Part shown: piece after piece, positions 7,869-15,944 of the stretch | Numbering within the stretch: the stretch's first letter is position 1 | Layout of the letters: each line of letters begins with the position of its first letter | NCBI GenBank assembly: GCA_026388655.1 | Contig: JAPLJI010000161.1 | Coordinates: 1 to 47,706 of the forward strand | DNA: 47,706 bases | Direction of reading: 5' to 3' | Source: Pseudomonadota bacterium | GTDB lineage: Bacteria; Desulfobacterota; JAPLJL01 | Position numbers and translations under genes: made by a program | Notes under the pieces: generated by a model | Told to the model about the DNA's origin: nothing | Databases searched by the model: none | Seen by the model: the letters and a program-made list of their open reading frames with translations, nothing else

Positions 7869-8933
7869 GTGGCAAAGAAGATTCAGATACTAGGCGCCGG
7901 GCTTTCCGGGATGATCGCGGCGATCGATCTCTCCCGCCATGATTACGAGGTGACCATCCTCGAGGGCGCTCCCGGGATCGGCGGGCTGGGAAACTTTCAT
8001 CCTTCCACCCACGGGACCCCGATTGACGGCCCGGCCGCCTGGAAATACATCGGGCTGGATCTTTCCTCCTGCTTCGTGCCGCCGAAGGCGTTTCGCTGCT
8101 ATTTAGGGAAGCGCGGATTCGACCTGGATCCGGAAGGCCTTTTCCTGGTCGAGCGGGGGCCGCGGGAATCCTCCATCGATCATCTTCTTTACCGCGAAGC
8201 CCAGAAGGTGGGGGTAAAGTTCGAGTTTTCCCACCTTGTCCGGAAGCACCGGGACCTACCCCCGGGGAGCATCATCGCCACCGGGCTTTTCCCGGAGCTC
8301 TACGAAGAGCTCGGGGTGCCCAAACTTCAGGCTTTCGGTTGGGCTACACGCATGGAAATGCAGCGGCCGCCCGAGCTGGTGGCCTATTTTGATAATTATA
8401 TCGGGGATTATTATTACAGCGCCGTCGTCAACGGCATTTTCTTCGGCATGCTGTTCCAGAGAAGCCCGGTTCCCCGGGAGATTATGGAGCGCTGCCGGGC
8501 CTTTCTCCGCGAGCGGGAGGGGCTCGAATCCCCGGATTGGTTTTACGCCACCAATTATGTTCCGGTGATTGACCCTGATAATCCACGGCTTTTTGCCGGT
8601 GACAAGATTTTGGCCGGGACGATCGCCGGGATGATGGATCCGGTATTTCTTTTTGGAATCAACGGGGCAGTGCTCTCCGGACGGATCGCCGCCCGCGCCG
8701 TTTACGAGCGCGACGAGGCCATCAAGGATTTCAAACATTACACCCGCAACTTCCGCCTGAATCACCGGGCCCGGAAGTGGGGGGAGAAGATGCCTCCCCA
8801 GCTCCGGATGTTGTGGGGACGACTTTTCCTGGCCCTGCCCGAGTTTATCCGCCGGGCCCTGGTGCCGACCAGCAAGATCGGCATCCCGGGGATAAAGGAA
8901 TTTCCTTCCTGCCGGGTGATAAAAAAAATATAA
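7869..8933 (+). CDS. FAD/NAD(P)-binding oxidoreductase
   Basis: Probable flavin-dependent oxidoreductase of 354 residues. The N-terminus has a Rossmann dinucleotide fold, ILGAGLSGMIAAIDL (about 7-21) with the ribose-binding glutamate in VTILEGA, followed by GIGGLG. A second FAD-contacting region is GDKILAGTIAGMMDPVFLFGINGAVLSG (around 255-285, written here in parts), the usual site before the last helix of the FAD domain in geranylgeranyl-reductase-like and amine-oxidase-like enzymes. The start is GTG behind AAGGAGGG. No membrane segment is evident. It interrupts two ABC transporter genes of opposite strand, which gives no firm hint of substrate. Reduction of a lipid or quinone-like molecule is possible but unproven. 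Confidence 0.75.
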   Translation: MAKKIQILGAGLSGMIAAIDLSRHDYEVTILEGAPGIGGLGNFHPSTHGTPIDGPAAWKYIGLDLSSCFVPPKAFRCYLGKRGFDLDPEGLFLVERGPRESSIDHLLYREAQKVGVKFEFSHLVRKHRDLPPGSIIATGLFPELYEELGVPKLQAFGWATRMEMQRPPELVAYFDNYIGDYYYSAVVNGIFFGMLFQRSPVPREIMERCRAFLREREGLESPDWFYATNYVPVIDPDNPRLFAGDKILAGTIAGMMDPVFLFGINGAVLSGRIAARAVYERDEAIKDFKHYTRNFRLNHRARKWGEKMPPQLRMLWGRLFLALPEFIRRALVPTSKIGIPGIKEFPSCRVIKKI

Positions 8934-8960
8934 AAATGTTTACGAAGGATTTTCCGACAA

Positions 8961-9057
8961 TGTAGTTTGCCGATTTATCGGCGGTTTTATCACAGAAGGG
9001 CGTAGAAGCAGGGGCAAATCCACGCCCGTGTGGGAGGGCACGAGGCCCTCCCCTACA
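8961..9057. repeat. Half copy of repeat family C plus a strong hairpin
   Basis: 8961-8988 carries the left half of the family C palindrome (TGTAGTTTGCCGATTTATCG). It is followed at 9029-9057 by an inverted repeat in which GGGAGGGC pairs with GCCCTCCC. The latter lies between two convergent genes and could act as a bidirectional transcription stop, although the T-run is weak. Confidence 0.6.
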
Positions 9058-9082
9058 TTTTGGATTTTTTATCCTTACCGGT

Positions 9083-9856
9083 TTATTTTTCTCGGTGAAT
9101 ATTTGATTCGATCAGTAGGATTCCCCGGTCCATCAGGTAGCCGACCAGGCCGATGGCGGCCATGCCGGCGAGAATGGCGTCCACCCTCCCCAAGTCCCGG
9201 GCGGTCATAATCATAAATCCCAGGCCATAACCAGATCTGACCCCGGTCAGTTCGGCGGCGACCAGAGTCATCCAGCCCACGCCCAGGCCGATCCGGATGC
9301 CGGTCAGGACCATCGGCAGGGCCGCGGGGATGAGCACCCTGGTAATCAGGTGAAATTCCCCGGCCCCGAGGGTGCGGGCGGCGTCAAGAAATACCGGGTT
9401 CACTCCCCGGACCCCGGAGATGGTATTCAGGAGAACGGGAAAGAAAATTCCCAGGGCGATTAGAAAAGACGACGATTTCAACCCGATTCCGAACCAGACG
9501 ATCGCAATCGGGATCCAGGCCAGAGGCGGGATCGGCCGGATGAGGTTGACGATCGGGTTCAGGGCTCGGTTGATTTTGGGAGACCAGCCGGCGATGAATC
9601 CCAGGGGCAGGGCCAGGGAAAGGGCAATCGCGAAACCGAGGAAAACCCGGAAGAGGCTGAAGAGGGCATGAAGGTGAAGGCCATGACCGGGGGGAAGACC
9701 CCGGACCAGGAGTTCGATGACGGTTTTGCCCACCGTTGAAGGCGGGGGAAAGATAGCGGGAGAGACCAGGAATAGATCGGCGGCTAACTCCCAGATCAAC
9801 AGAATAATAAGAAGGGGAACAAATCTGAATTTGAAGCTTTTCCGAGGCTTTTCCAT
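9083..9856 (-). CDS. ABC transporter permease, SsuC/TauC type
   Basis: Inner-membrane channel subunit of an ABC importer; 257 residues with about six hydrophobic segments. The cytoplasmic EAA loop that docks on the ATPase is visible as DAARTLGAGEFHLITRVLIP, followed by ALPMVLTGIRIGLG, standard for the BPD_transp_1 family. LIRPIPPLAWIPIAIVWFGIG is the typical segment of the taurine/nitrate group. ATG 9856 is chosen; TTG 9862, two codons upstream, is an alternative. It presumably works with the ATPase at 6678-7445, though the two are about 1.6 kb apart. No substrate-binding protein adjoins it. Confidence 0.9.
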   Translation of the reverse strand: MEKPRKSFKFRFVPLLIILLIWELAADLFLVSPAIFPPPSTVGKTVIELLVRGLPPGHGLHLHALFSLFRVFLGFAIALSLALPLGFIAGWSPKINRALNPIVNLIRPIPPLAWIPIAIVWFGIGLKSSSFLIALGIFFPVLLNTISGVRGVNPVFLDAARTLGAGEFHLITRVLIPAALPMVLTGIRIGLGVGWMTLVAAELTGVRSGYGLGFMIMTARDLGRVDAILAGMAAIGLVGYLMDRGILLIESNIHREK

Positions 9857-10234
9857 AAACAATTTTAAAATACTACTTCCTGATACTTAAAGGTAGATCG
9901 GGGGTTGGAAATTAAGTAGAATGAGAGAGAAAGAAAGCTCAAAGGTCAAAGCTCAAAGTTCAAATCAAGCTCAAATCTCCAAACTTGACATTTTGGTATT
10001 TGGATTTTGAACTTTGAACTTAACTGTCGCTACTATTTATCCTTCTCCCTTGGTGGGAGAGGGGAGGCCTCCGGCTCCGCTTCCAGCCCGTAGGGCTTAC
10101 AGGCCGGCTTCCAGCCCGTAAGGGCCTCCAGCCCGGAGGGAGGGTAGGAGCCTACGGCTCGGAGAGGTGAGGGGGAACAGTATAAAATCCAAAGTCCAAA
10201 ATTCAAAATTTTTTAACCCACCAAAGGATAAATT
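9857..10234. other. Intergenic region, no gene seen
   Basis: Holds low-complexity strings built from CAAAG and TTCAAA units (9935-10020), the family B repeat (10066-10167), and an AT-rich stretch before the small membrane protein gene. No convincing reading frame or classical promoter was found. Confidence 0.7.
10066..10167 (+). repeat. Interspersed repeat family B, long copy 1
   Basis: 102 bases identical, as far as I can align them by eye, to 18598-18699. Both copies contain stacked inverted pairs such as CCGTAGG/CCTACGG and CCGGCTTCC/GGAGCC. Confidence 0.9.
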
Positions 10235-10483
10235 ATGAAAAAACTTAAAGCCCTAAAAATCATCAACCTGCTTCTCTTGATAGTTTTTTTTATCCAGGCT
10301 TCGACCGGGATGGGCCATAATTTTATTGACGGGGAATGGTTTGCCGTCATCCACCGGACCGGAGGGATCCTGCTCCTGATTTTCGCCGTTTCTCATTTGA
10401 TTTTGAATTGGGGATGGGTCAAAGCGAACTTTCTGAAAGCAAAAGGTGAAGGGTCAAAGGTCAAAGGTGAAAGGACAGAATAG
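10235..10483 (+). CDS. Small membrane protein, DUF4405-like
   Basis: 82 residues with two hydrophobic segments (about 9-25 and 44-62). The pattern of histidines (His28, His40, His54) and HRTGGILLLIFAVSHL resembles DUF4405 proteins, which are related to cytochrome b561/formate dehydrogenase membrane subunits and may bind haem. The last dozen residues (KGEGSKVKGERTE) come from a low-complexity AAAGGTGAAGG repeat and are probably not part of the ancestral fold. No redox partner lies nearby. The family call is tentative. Confidence 0.6.
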   Translation: MKKLKALKIINLLLLIVFFIQASTGMGHNFIDGEWFAVIHRTGGILLLIFAVSHLILNWGWVKANFLKAKGEGSKVKGERTE

Positions 10484-10537
10484 AGAAAGAAGGTGGCCCC
10501 AGACTTCGCCAAGGCTACGTCGGGCTCGCAGAGCTCG

Positions 10538-10560
10538 GTAGCCGCAGGCTTCAGCCTGCG
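10538..10560 (+). repeat. Repeat family D (CCGCAGGCTTCAGCCTGCG), copy 1
   Basis: A perfect stem of CGCAGGCT/AGCCTGCG with a tiny loop. The same unit recurs at 14767-14789 (one change) and 33406-33428, always between genes. The rest of the 10484-10727 spacer is low-complexity (GGTGGCTAGGTGG, AGACTAGATGGACCAG). Confidence 0.85.
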
Positions 10561-10727
10561 CGGTTGTTTGGTGGCCGGGTAATTGGGTGGCTAGGTGGTT
10601 AGATAAATCAGAAAAACCAGGAAATATTTTTAACGCTATGCCACTTGCCCCTTGCTCCATGCCATTCGTAGACCAGATAGACTAAATAGACTAGATGGAC
10701 CAGATAGACTGAATGGAGGAGGATAAA

Positions 10728-10967
10728 ATGCCGATCGTGACCGTGAAAATGGCGAAAGGCCGCCCGGTGGAAAAGAAAAGAAGTCTGGTTAAGGCAATTA
10801 CCAATACAGTCGCCAAGGAATTGGACTTAAAGCCCGAGTGGGTGACGGTTCTGATCGAGGAATACGATCAAAAGAACTGGGCGACGGGAGGAAAATTACA
10901 TAGCGATAAATTTGGAAGCGGATTTGGAAAAAAGGGAGTCTTGAAAAGTCCAGGGGCCAGGAAATGA
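10728..10967 (+). CDS. 4-oxalocrotonate tautomerase family protein
   Basis: Small cytoplasmic tautomerase, 79 residues. The start at ATG 10728, behind GGAGGA, makes Pro2 the N-terminal residue after Met removal (MPIVTVKMAKGR). This proline is the catalytic base of the family. A start five codons upstream would bury the proline and is rejected. The core helix VEKKRSLVKAITNTVAKEL and the segment VTVLIEEYDQKNWATGGK are typical. The C-terminus is longer and more basic than in 62-residue 4-OT. It overlaps the TspO gene by four bases (ATGA), so the two are translationally coupled. Substrate unknown. Confidence 0.88.
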   Translation: MPIVTVKMAKGRPVEKKRSLVKAITNTVAKELDLKPEWVTVLIEEYDQKNWATGGKLHSDKFGSGFGKKGVLKSPGARK

Positions 10968-11458
10968 ACGGAGCCGGCAGGTTCAATTATTGGGATACTT
11001 TTAAACTGGCCGGAAGCATAATCATCTGCCAGCTGGCCGGCCTGGCCGGGTCGATTTTTACCCGGCCCGCGATTTCCACCTGGTATGCCGGCCTGGTTAA
11101 ACCGTCATTCAACCCTCCCAACTGGGTTTTCGCCCCGGTCTGGATAACCCTTTATATCCTGATGGGAATCTCCCTTTACCTGGTGATCCGGAAAGGTTGG
11201 AACAGCCCCGGGGTTAAAAAGGCCTCGATGATTTTTGTCGTCCAGCTGATTTTTAACACCCTCTGGTCGTTTGTGTTTTTTGGCCTGCATTCACCCGGGG
11301 CGGGAATGCTGGTGATTGTGATTCTCTGGGCGGCGATTCTGCTAAGCTTGATTAATTTCATCCGGGTCCGGAAAATCGCCGGTTACTTGCTTCTTCCTTA
11401 TCTGCTCTGGGTTAGTTTCGCGGCGGTTCTGAATTTGTGGATTTTTCTCCTGAATTAG
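10964..11458 (+). CDS. tspO: TspO/MBR (translocator protein) family
   Basis: Five-helix membrane protein of 164 residues that in other bacteria binds porphyrins and related ligands and affects stress responses. Hallmarks seen are WYAGLVKPSFNPPNWVFAPVW (around residues 43-63, key NPPNW and PVW), then LYILMGISLYLV, and the aromatic-rich helix FNTLWSFVFFGLHSPGAG. Its length is normal. It is coupled to the tautomerase upstream and followed after 35 bases by a PNPOx-like gene; these form a small operon continuing into rmuC. Confidence 0.92.
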   Translation: MNGAGRFNYWDTFKLAGSIIICQLAGLAGSIFTRPAISTWYAGLVKPSFNPPNWVFAPVWITLYILMGISLYLVIRKGWNSPGVKKASMIFVVQLIFNTLWSFVFFGLHSPGAGMLVIVILWAAILLSLINFIRVRKIAGYLLLPYLLWVSFAAVLNLWIFLLN

Positions 11459-11493
11459 CGAGATTGAACGGATTGCCTAAGGAGGTTGACGAA

Positions 11494-11874
11494 ATGGAAC
11501 TTAGCGAGTATTTCGAAAAAACCCAGGGCCGAGGAGTCCTGGCCACCGCCGATGAGAAAGGGAAAGTGAATGTGGCCGTTTATTCCCGCCCTCATTTTAT
11601 TAACGAGAAAACCCTGGCTTTCATCATGGCCGACCGATTAACCCATAAAAACATCCTCGGCAATCCCGCCGCGGCCTACCTTTTTATGGAAGACGGGACC
11701 GGATATTCAGGAAAGAGATTATATTTAAAGTGGATCGGAGAAGGAAAAGACAGCTCGCTGATTGAGAAATTGCGCCGCCGAAAGTATTATCAGGGAAAAG
11801 AAGCCAGCGGCTCCAGGTATTTGGTTTATTTCCGGGTGGAAAAAGTATTGCCGTTGATCGGCGATAAAAAATAG
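11494..11874 (+). CDS. Pyridoxamine 5'-phosphate oxidase-family flavin-binding protein
   Basis: 126 residues from ATG 11494, placed after a clear AAGGAGGTT. An earlier in-frame start at 11437 overlaps tspO and is rejected. The split-barrel signature is visible: RGVLATADEKGKVNVAVYSRPHF (residues about 13-35; key GVLAT, NVAVYS), then LAFIMADRLTHKNILGNPAAAYLF. Members bind FMN, F420 or haem. The size and sequence fit a general stress-protein-type member, not PdxH itself. The partner substrate is unknown. Confidence 0.8.
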   Translation: MELSEYFEKTQGRGVLATADEKGKVNVAVYSRPHFINEKTLAFIMADRLTHKNILGNPAAAYLFMEDGTGYSGKRLYLKWIGEGKDSSLIEKLRRRKYYQGKEASGSRYLVYFRVEKVLPLIGDKK

Positions 11875-11879
11875 AAAAA

Positions 11880-13220
11880 ATGGTTCAGGCTTTATTATTA
11901 ATCGTGGGTGTGATCGTCGGCGGGGCGATTGCCTGGTTTCTTTCGCGGTCGCAGAGAGAGATTCTAGAAAACACCGCGGAAGAATTGCGCGGTCAGGTGC
12001 GAGCCCGGGAAGCCACGATCACCCAGCTCCAGGCGAACCTTGATACGGAAAGGACCGGCCGGGTGACCGCCGAAACCCGGCTGGCGGAAGCGTTTAAAAA
12101 TATTGAGGATCAGAAAAAACTCCTGGAGGAAGCCACCCGGCGGCTGACCGACACTTTCAACGCCCTTTCGGCGGACGCCCTGAAAAGCAATAACCAGCTT
12201 TTCCTCGAACTATCCAAGAATACCCTGGAAAAGGTTCTGGCCGACGCGAAAGGAGACCTGGGGAAGCGCCAGGAAGCAATTGACGGGATGATCAAACCCC
12301 TGAAGGAAACCCTGACCCGGTATGAAACCCAGATCCGCGAGCTCGAAAACGCCCGCCAGCAGGCCTACGGCGGCCTGAAAAAACAGCTGGAGGATATCGG
12401 TAAAACCAACGAGCAGCTCCAGAAGGAAACCGGCGCCCTGGTCACGGCCCTGAAAACACCCCAGGTGCGGGGCCGCTGGGGGGAGATCACCCTGAAAAGG
12501 GTGGTGGAAGTGGCGGGGATGTCGCAGTACTGTGATTTTGTCGAACAACCTTCGGTGGATACCGAGGAAGGACGCAAGCGCCCAGACCTGATCGTGAAGC
12601 TTCCCGGGGAAAGAACCGTGGTGGTGGACGCCAAGGTTCCCCTCAAGGCTTACCTGGAAGCCATGGAAGCTGACAGCGAGGAAAAAAGGAAAGCCCAGAT
12701 CGCCCGCCATTCCCAGGCGGTGCGGGAACATATGAAGGCCCTGGGTTCCAAGGCCTACTGGAACCAGTTCAATCCCACCCCCGATTTCGTGGTTTTATTC
12801 CTGCCCGGGGAATCTTATTTCAGCGCGGCCCTGGAGCAGGACCGCGCCCTGATCGAGGATGGGATCGCCAGCCGGGTGATCCTGGCCACTCCCACCACGC
12901 TGATCTCGCTTTTACGGACGGTGGCTTTGACCTGGCAGCAGCAGCAGGTAGCCGAGAATTCCCGGAAGATCTGGGAGGCCGGGGTGGATCTTTTTGACCG
13001 GGTGGTGAAGTTTGCCGAGCACTTGGATGGCATCCGTGATGGGCTCGGCAAGGCGATGAAATCTTATAATGCCGCCCTGGGATCCTGGGAAAGCAGGGTG
13101 GTCCCCGGGGCCCGGAGGCTGAAGGAACTGGGGGCTGCCGCCCCGGAGAAAGAGCTCAAGGAAATTGAACCGCTGGAATCCTCCCTCCGCGAACTTCCGG
13201 ATCCCGGCAAAAAGGAATGA
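11880..13220 (+). CDS. rmuC: RmuC family protein (DNA recombination-limiting)
   Basis: 446 residues. A single N-terminal hydrophobic anchor (about 3-21, followed by SRSQRE) precedes a long coiled coil (about 25-190) with heptad-like Glu/Leu/Gln patterns. The RmuC nuclease-like domain follows with RGRWGEITLKRVVEVAGM, VVVDAKVPLKAYLEA and DFVVLFLPGESYFSAAL. The latter two hold the Asp and Lys of a restriction-endonuclease-like fold. In E. coli RmuC limits inversions at short inverted repeats; this genome region is unusually rich in those. It follows the flavin protein by only 5 bases and is probably the last gene of the operon. Confidence 0.93.
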   Translation: MVQALLLIVGVIVGGAIAWFLSRSQREILENTAEELRGQVRAREATITQLQANLDTERTGRVTAETRLAEAFKNIEDQKKLLEEATRRLTDTFNALSADALKSNNQLFLELSKNTLEKVLADAKGDLGKRQEAIDGMIKPLKETLTRYETQIRELENARQQAYGGLKKQLEDIGKTNEQLQKETGALVTALKTPQVRGRWGEITLKRVVEVAGMSQYCDFVEQPSVDTEEGRKRPDLIVKLPGERTVVVDAKVPLKAYLEAMEADSEEKRKAQIARHSQAVREHMKALGSKAYWNQFNPTPDFVVLFLPGESYFSAALEQDRALIEDGIASRVILATPTTLISLLRTVALTWQQQQVAENSRKIWEAGVDLFDRVVKFAEHLDGIRDGLGKAMKSYNAALGSWESRVVPGARRLKELGAAAPEKELKEIEPLESSLRELPDPGKKE

Positions 13221-13269
13221 CCGGTCGGGAATTTTCTTGATCGAATAACAATAATAAGATACTCTCAGT

Positions 13270-14748
13270 TTGATGAATCGTTTCACAAAAATCATTATTA
13301 CCCTCGGTCCAAAGTCGAATTCCCCGGAGGTTCTGACCCAGATTGTGGAGGCGGGCGCGGACGCGATCCGGGTCAACCTGGCCCACGGAACCCGGGAATC
13401 CCAGGCGGAAATGGTCAGGCTCGCCCGGGAAACCGCGGAAAAGGTGGGAAGGCCGATCGCGGTGTTCGGAGATATCTCCGGACCCAAGTTCCGGGTAGGC
13501 GAGATCGAGGGCAAGACCATAAATCTGGTCCCGGGAGCGGAAATTATTATGACCCGGCAACCCCGGTCCGCCTCCCCGCGGGAAATCCCTGTCCGCGATT
13601 CCCGCTTTTTCGATTCCTTGAACCCGGATGATCCCATTTTGCTGGCCGACGGAATGATTGCGCTGAAGGTTAAAGAAGCCAACTCCGAGAGGGTAATTTG
13701 CCAGGTCACCGTGGGGGGAATTCTTTCCTCGGGCAAGGGGATCAACCTGCCTGGTTCCGCCTTGCAGATTGACCCCCTGGAAGGCCGGGGCCGGGAAGAC
13801 CTCGACTTCGGCGTGAAAGCCGGCCTGGATTATTTCGCCCTTTCCTTTGTCCGGGGCCCGGACGACGTTTCCGAGGCCAAGCGGATCATGCGGGAGATAG
13901 GGGCGGATATTCCCGTGATCGCCAAGATCGAGAGGCCCGAGGCGGTGGGGCGGATCAGGTGGATCTTGAATGCCGCCGACGGATTGATGGTGGCCCGGGG
14001 CGATCTGGGGGTGGAGATCCCGCTCGAGGAGGTTCCCATCGTCCAGAAGAGCCTGATTGCCCAGTCCCGCCAAGCCGGCAAACCGGTGATCACGGCCACC
14101 CAGATGCTCCGTTCGATGGTGGAGAATCCCCGCCCGACCCGGGCCGAGGTTTCCGACGTGGCCAACGCTATCCTCGACGGGACCGACGCGGTCATGCTTT
14201 CGGATGAAACCACTGTCGGTAACTATCCGGTTGAGGCGGTAAAAACCATGGTGCGGATCGCCGAATCCATCGAGCGGTCATTGCAAGGCCGCTCGGACCG
14301 GGGGAAGGAATTGTTCAGCTGGGCCTTGGCCCGCCCGGGGTATGTTCCGGGTGAGGGAGGATGGGAGGATTCCGCGCTCTCGACGGAGAATTCCATCCCG
14401 GAATCTGTGAGTCATGCGGCGGCGGTAATGGCGCAGGATCTGGGGGCCCGGCTTTTCGTGGTTCCGACCCGATCAGGAAGAACCCCGCGTTTGATCTCCC
14501 GGTTTCGGACCTTTATGCCGATTCTGGCCTTGAGCCGCAATGAGCAGACTATTCGTCAGATGGCGATTAGCTTTGGGGTGATACCGGTTTTGGTCAATGA
14601 AGCAAATCTCACCGGCAACATTGTCGAAATCGCCCGGAGGGTGGTGCTGGAACTCGGCCTCGCCAAACCCGGCAGCCGGATCGTGATTACCGCCGGGGAT
14701 CCGAACCACCCCGGCTCCACGGAGATGATCAAGGCGGCCGTAATCTGA
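13270..14748 (+). CDS. pyk: Pyruvate kinase, potassium-independent type predicted
   Basis: Transfers phosphate from phosphoenolpyruvate to ADP in the last step of glycolysis. 492 residues, normal length for a bacterial enzyme with C-terminal domain. Visible sites are [13 protein letters not shown] (here [13 protein letters not shown]) with the transition-state lysine, [12 protein letters not shown] with metal ligands, and [30 protein letters not shown]. Departures from the norm are RVNLAHG in place of [16 protein letters not shown] in place of DTKGPEIR, and LSDETT in place of SGETA. The Lys in GPK and Ile in place of the potassium-binding Thr are the pattern of potassium-independent pyruvate kinases. 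It stands as a single gene after rmuC. Confidence 0.9.
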   Translation: MMNRFTKIIITLGPKSNSPEVLTQIVEAGADAIRVNLAHGTRESQAEMVRLARETAEKVGRPIAVFGDISGPKFRVGEIEGKTINLVPGAEIIMTRQPRSASPREIPVRDSRFFDSLNPDDPILLADGMIALKVKEANSERVICQVTVGGILSSGKGINLPGSALQIDPLEGRGREDLDFGVKAGLDYFALSFVRGPDDVSEAKRIMREIGADIPVIAKIERPEAVGRIRWILNAADGLMVARGDLGVEIPLEEVPIVQKSLIAQSRQAGKPVITATQMLRSMVENPRPTRAEVSDVANAILDGTDAVMLSDETTVGNYPVEAVKTMVRIAESIERSLQGRSDRGKELFSWALARPGYVPGEGGWEDSALSTENSIPESVSHAAAVMAQDLGARLFVVPTRSGRTPRLISRFRTFMPILALSRNEQTIRQMAISFGVIPVLVNEANLTGNIVEIARRVVLELGLAKPGSRIVITAGDPNHPGSTEMIKAAVI

Positions 14749-14766
14749 GTGAAAAGTGAAAAGTTA

Positions 14767-14789
14767 TAGCCGCAGGCTTCAGACTGCGC
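14767..14789 (+). repeat. Repeat family D, copy 2
   Basis: Same hairpin as 10538-10560 with one change (CAGACTGCG), located between pyruvate kinase and the SPOR protein gene. The stem is slightly weakened and there is no T-run. Confidence 0.75.
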
Positions 14790-14854
14790 TTTTGGTTGCT
14801 GAATTGATAAAAAATATAAATTTGAGAAAATAGCAGAAGAAGGAGAGAAAACAG

Positions 14855-15844
14855 TTGCCCGATTCAAAAGTAAATGCCGGGGGAATACCCCTTAAAACCC
14901 TGATTCCTGTCGGGGCTCTGGTGTTTTTCCTGAGCACCTTTTTTTCCTATTCTCTTTTTCACCACAAAGAAGTCGCCGGGCCGGCGAAAACTCCTTCGGT
15001 TCAAACCGCTGAGATTTTCGAAGATGCCACTCAACCCCCCGAAGCTGCCGCGACGGCGCCAACCCCGTCCGGGATCGCCTCCGAACCGGCCGTAGCAACG
15101 GAACCATCGCCCCTCCAGGCGTTGCCTCAGGGATCCACCCCGGCGGCCAAGCCGGTTGCCCCGGCTCAAACCGCCAAGCCCCAAACCCAGGTCGAGACCG
15201 CGGTTTCCCAGGTCAAGGCTTCACCGGAAAAATCCCCGGTGGCAGCTGCGGCCCCGTCCCCGAAGCCGGAAACGGCCAAAGCCGCGCCGGTAAAAGCCGA
15301 GGCGGAAACCGAGGACACCCCCGTTTTGACTCAACCGAAAAAAGAGGAAGTGGCCAAAGCCCCGGCGGGGAAGAATCAGGGCCAGCTCAAGCTTCAGATC
15401 GGCACGTATCCTGATTTAAAAACAATGCTTCAGGATCTGAACCGGGTTAAGGAGCTGGGATTCGAGGCCGCTTTCGAAGAAAAGGAAACGGAAGGGGGAG
15501 GAAAGGATTATTTCCTGATTTTAGACAAGGTATTTAACGAAGGGGAAGCCAAGGCAGACTCCCTGAAGCTGAAAGTGGTTCATAAACTCGAAAACACCAT
15601 CAAACCACAGCCGGGCGGTACAGATCAGGTTTGGATCGGGCCCTTCGAAAAATTGACCGAAGCGGTAAAAACCACTAAAATGCTGAAAGATAAAGGCTAC
15701 GAAACACGGGTGCAAATAAAGAAGAAACCCGGGAAGAAGATGTTTTTATTTGCCGGGCCGTTTGCCAGCAAAGTGGATATGATCAAGGCCAAGGCGGTTT
15801 TGAAGAAAAACGGGTTCTCGCCTGAGGCCCCCGCCCTTCCATAA
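14855..15844 (+). CDS. SPOR-domain envelope protein
   Basis: 329 residues from TTG 14855 behind AGAAGGAGAG. It has a short cytoplasmic start, one membrane anchor (about 16-32), a long Ala/Pro/Lys-rich flexible linker (about 45-175) and a C-terminal pair of SPOR-like repeats: VWIGPFEKLTEAVKTTKMLK, then LFAGPFASKVDMIKAKAVLK. SPOR domains bind glycan strands stripped of stem peptides at division septa, so a periplasmic cell-division or envelope role is inferred. A third, degenerate repeat may start at LKLQIGTYPDLKTM. The linker composition makes its fold unlikely to be ordered. Confidence 0.85.
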   Translation: MPDSKVNAGGIPLKTLIPVGALVFFLSTFFSYSLFHHKEVAGPAKTPSVQTAEIFEDATQPPEAAATAPTPSGIASEPAVATEPSPLQALPQGSTPAAKPVAPAQTAKPQTQVETAVSQVKASPEKSPVAAAAPSPKPETAKAAPVKAEAETEDTPVLTQPKKEEVAKAPAGKNQGQLKLQIGTYPDLKTMLQDLNRVKELGFEAAFEEKETEGGGKDYFLILDKVFNEGEAKADSLKLKVVHKLENTIKPQPGGTDQVWIGPFEKLTEAVKTTKMLKDKGYETRVQIKKKPGKKMFLFAGPFASKVDMIKAKAVLKKNGFSPEAPALP

Positions 15845-15944
15845 AGGTAATGCTCTTGCGTTTATTCCGCTTTTTTCTCCGCTAATAATATTTTTCGAAT
15901 GATCACCAGAATTTAATTTTTTCCATAGTTTTAATCTCGCGTTT

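Noticed and set aside
13220-13250. Terminator after rmuC
   Set aside because: GACCGGTC is a small palindrome followed by a broken T-run; too weak to claim.
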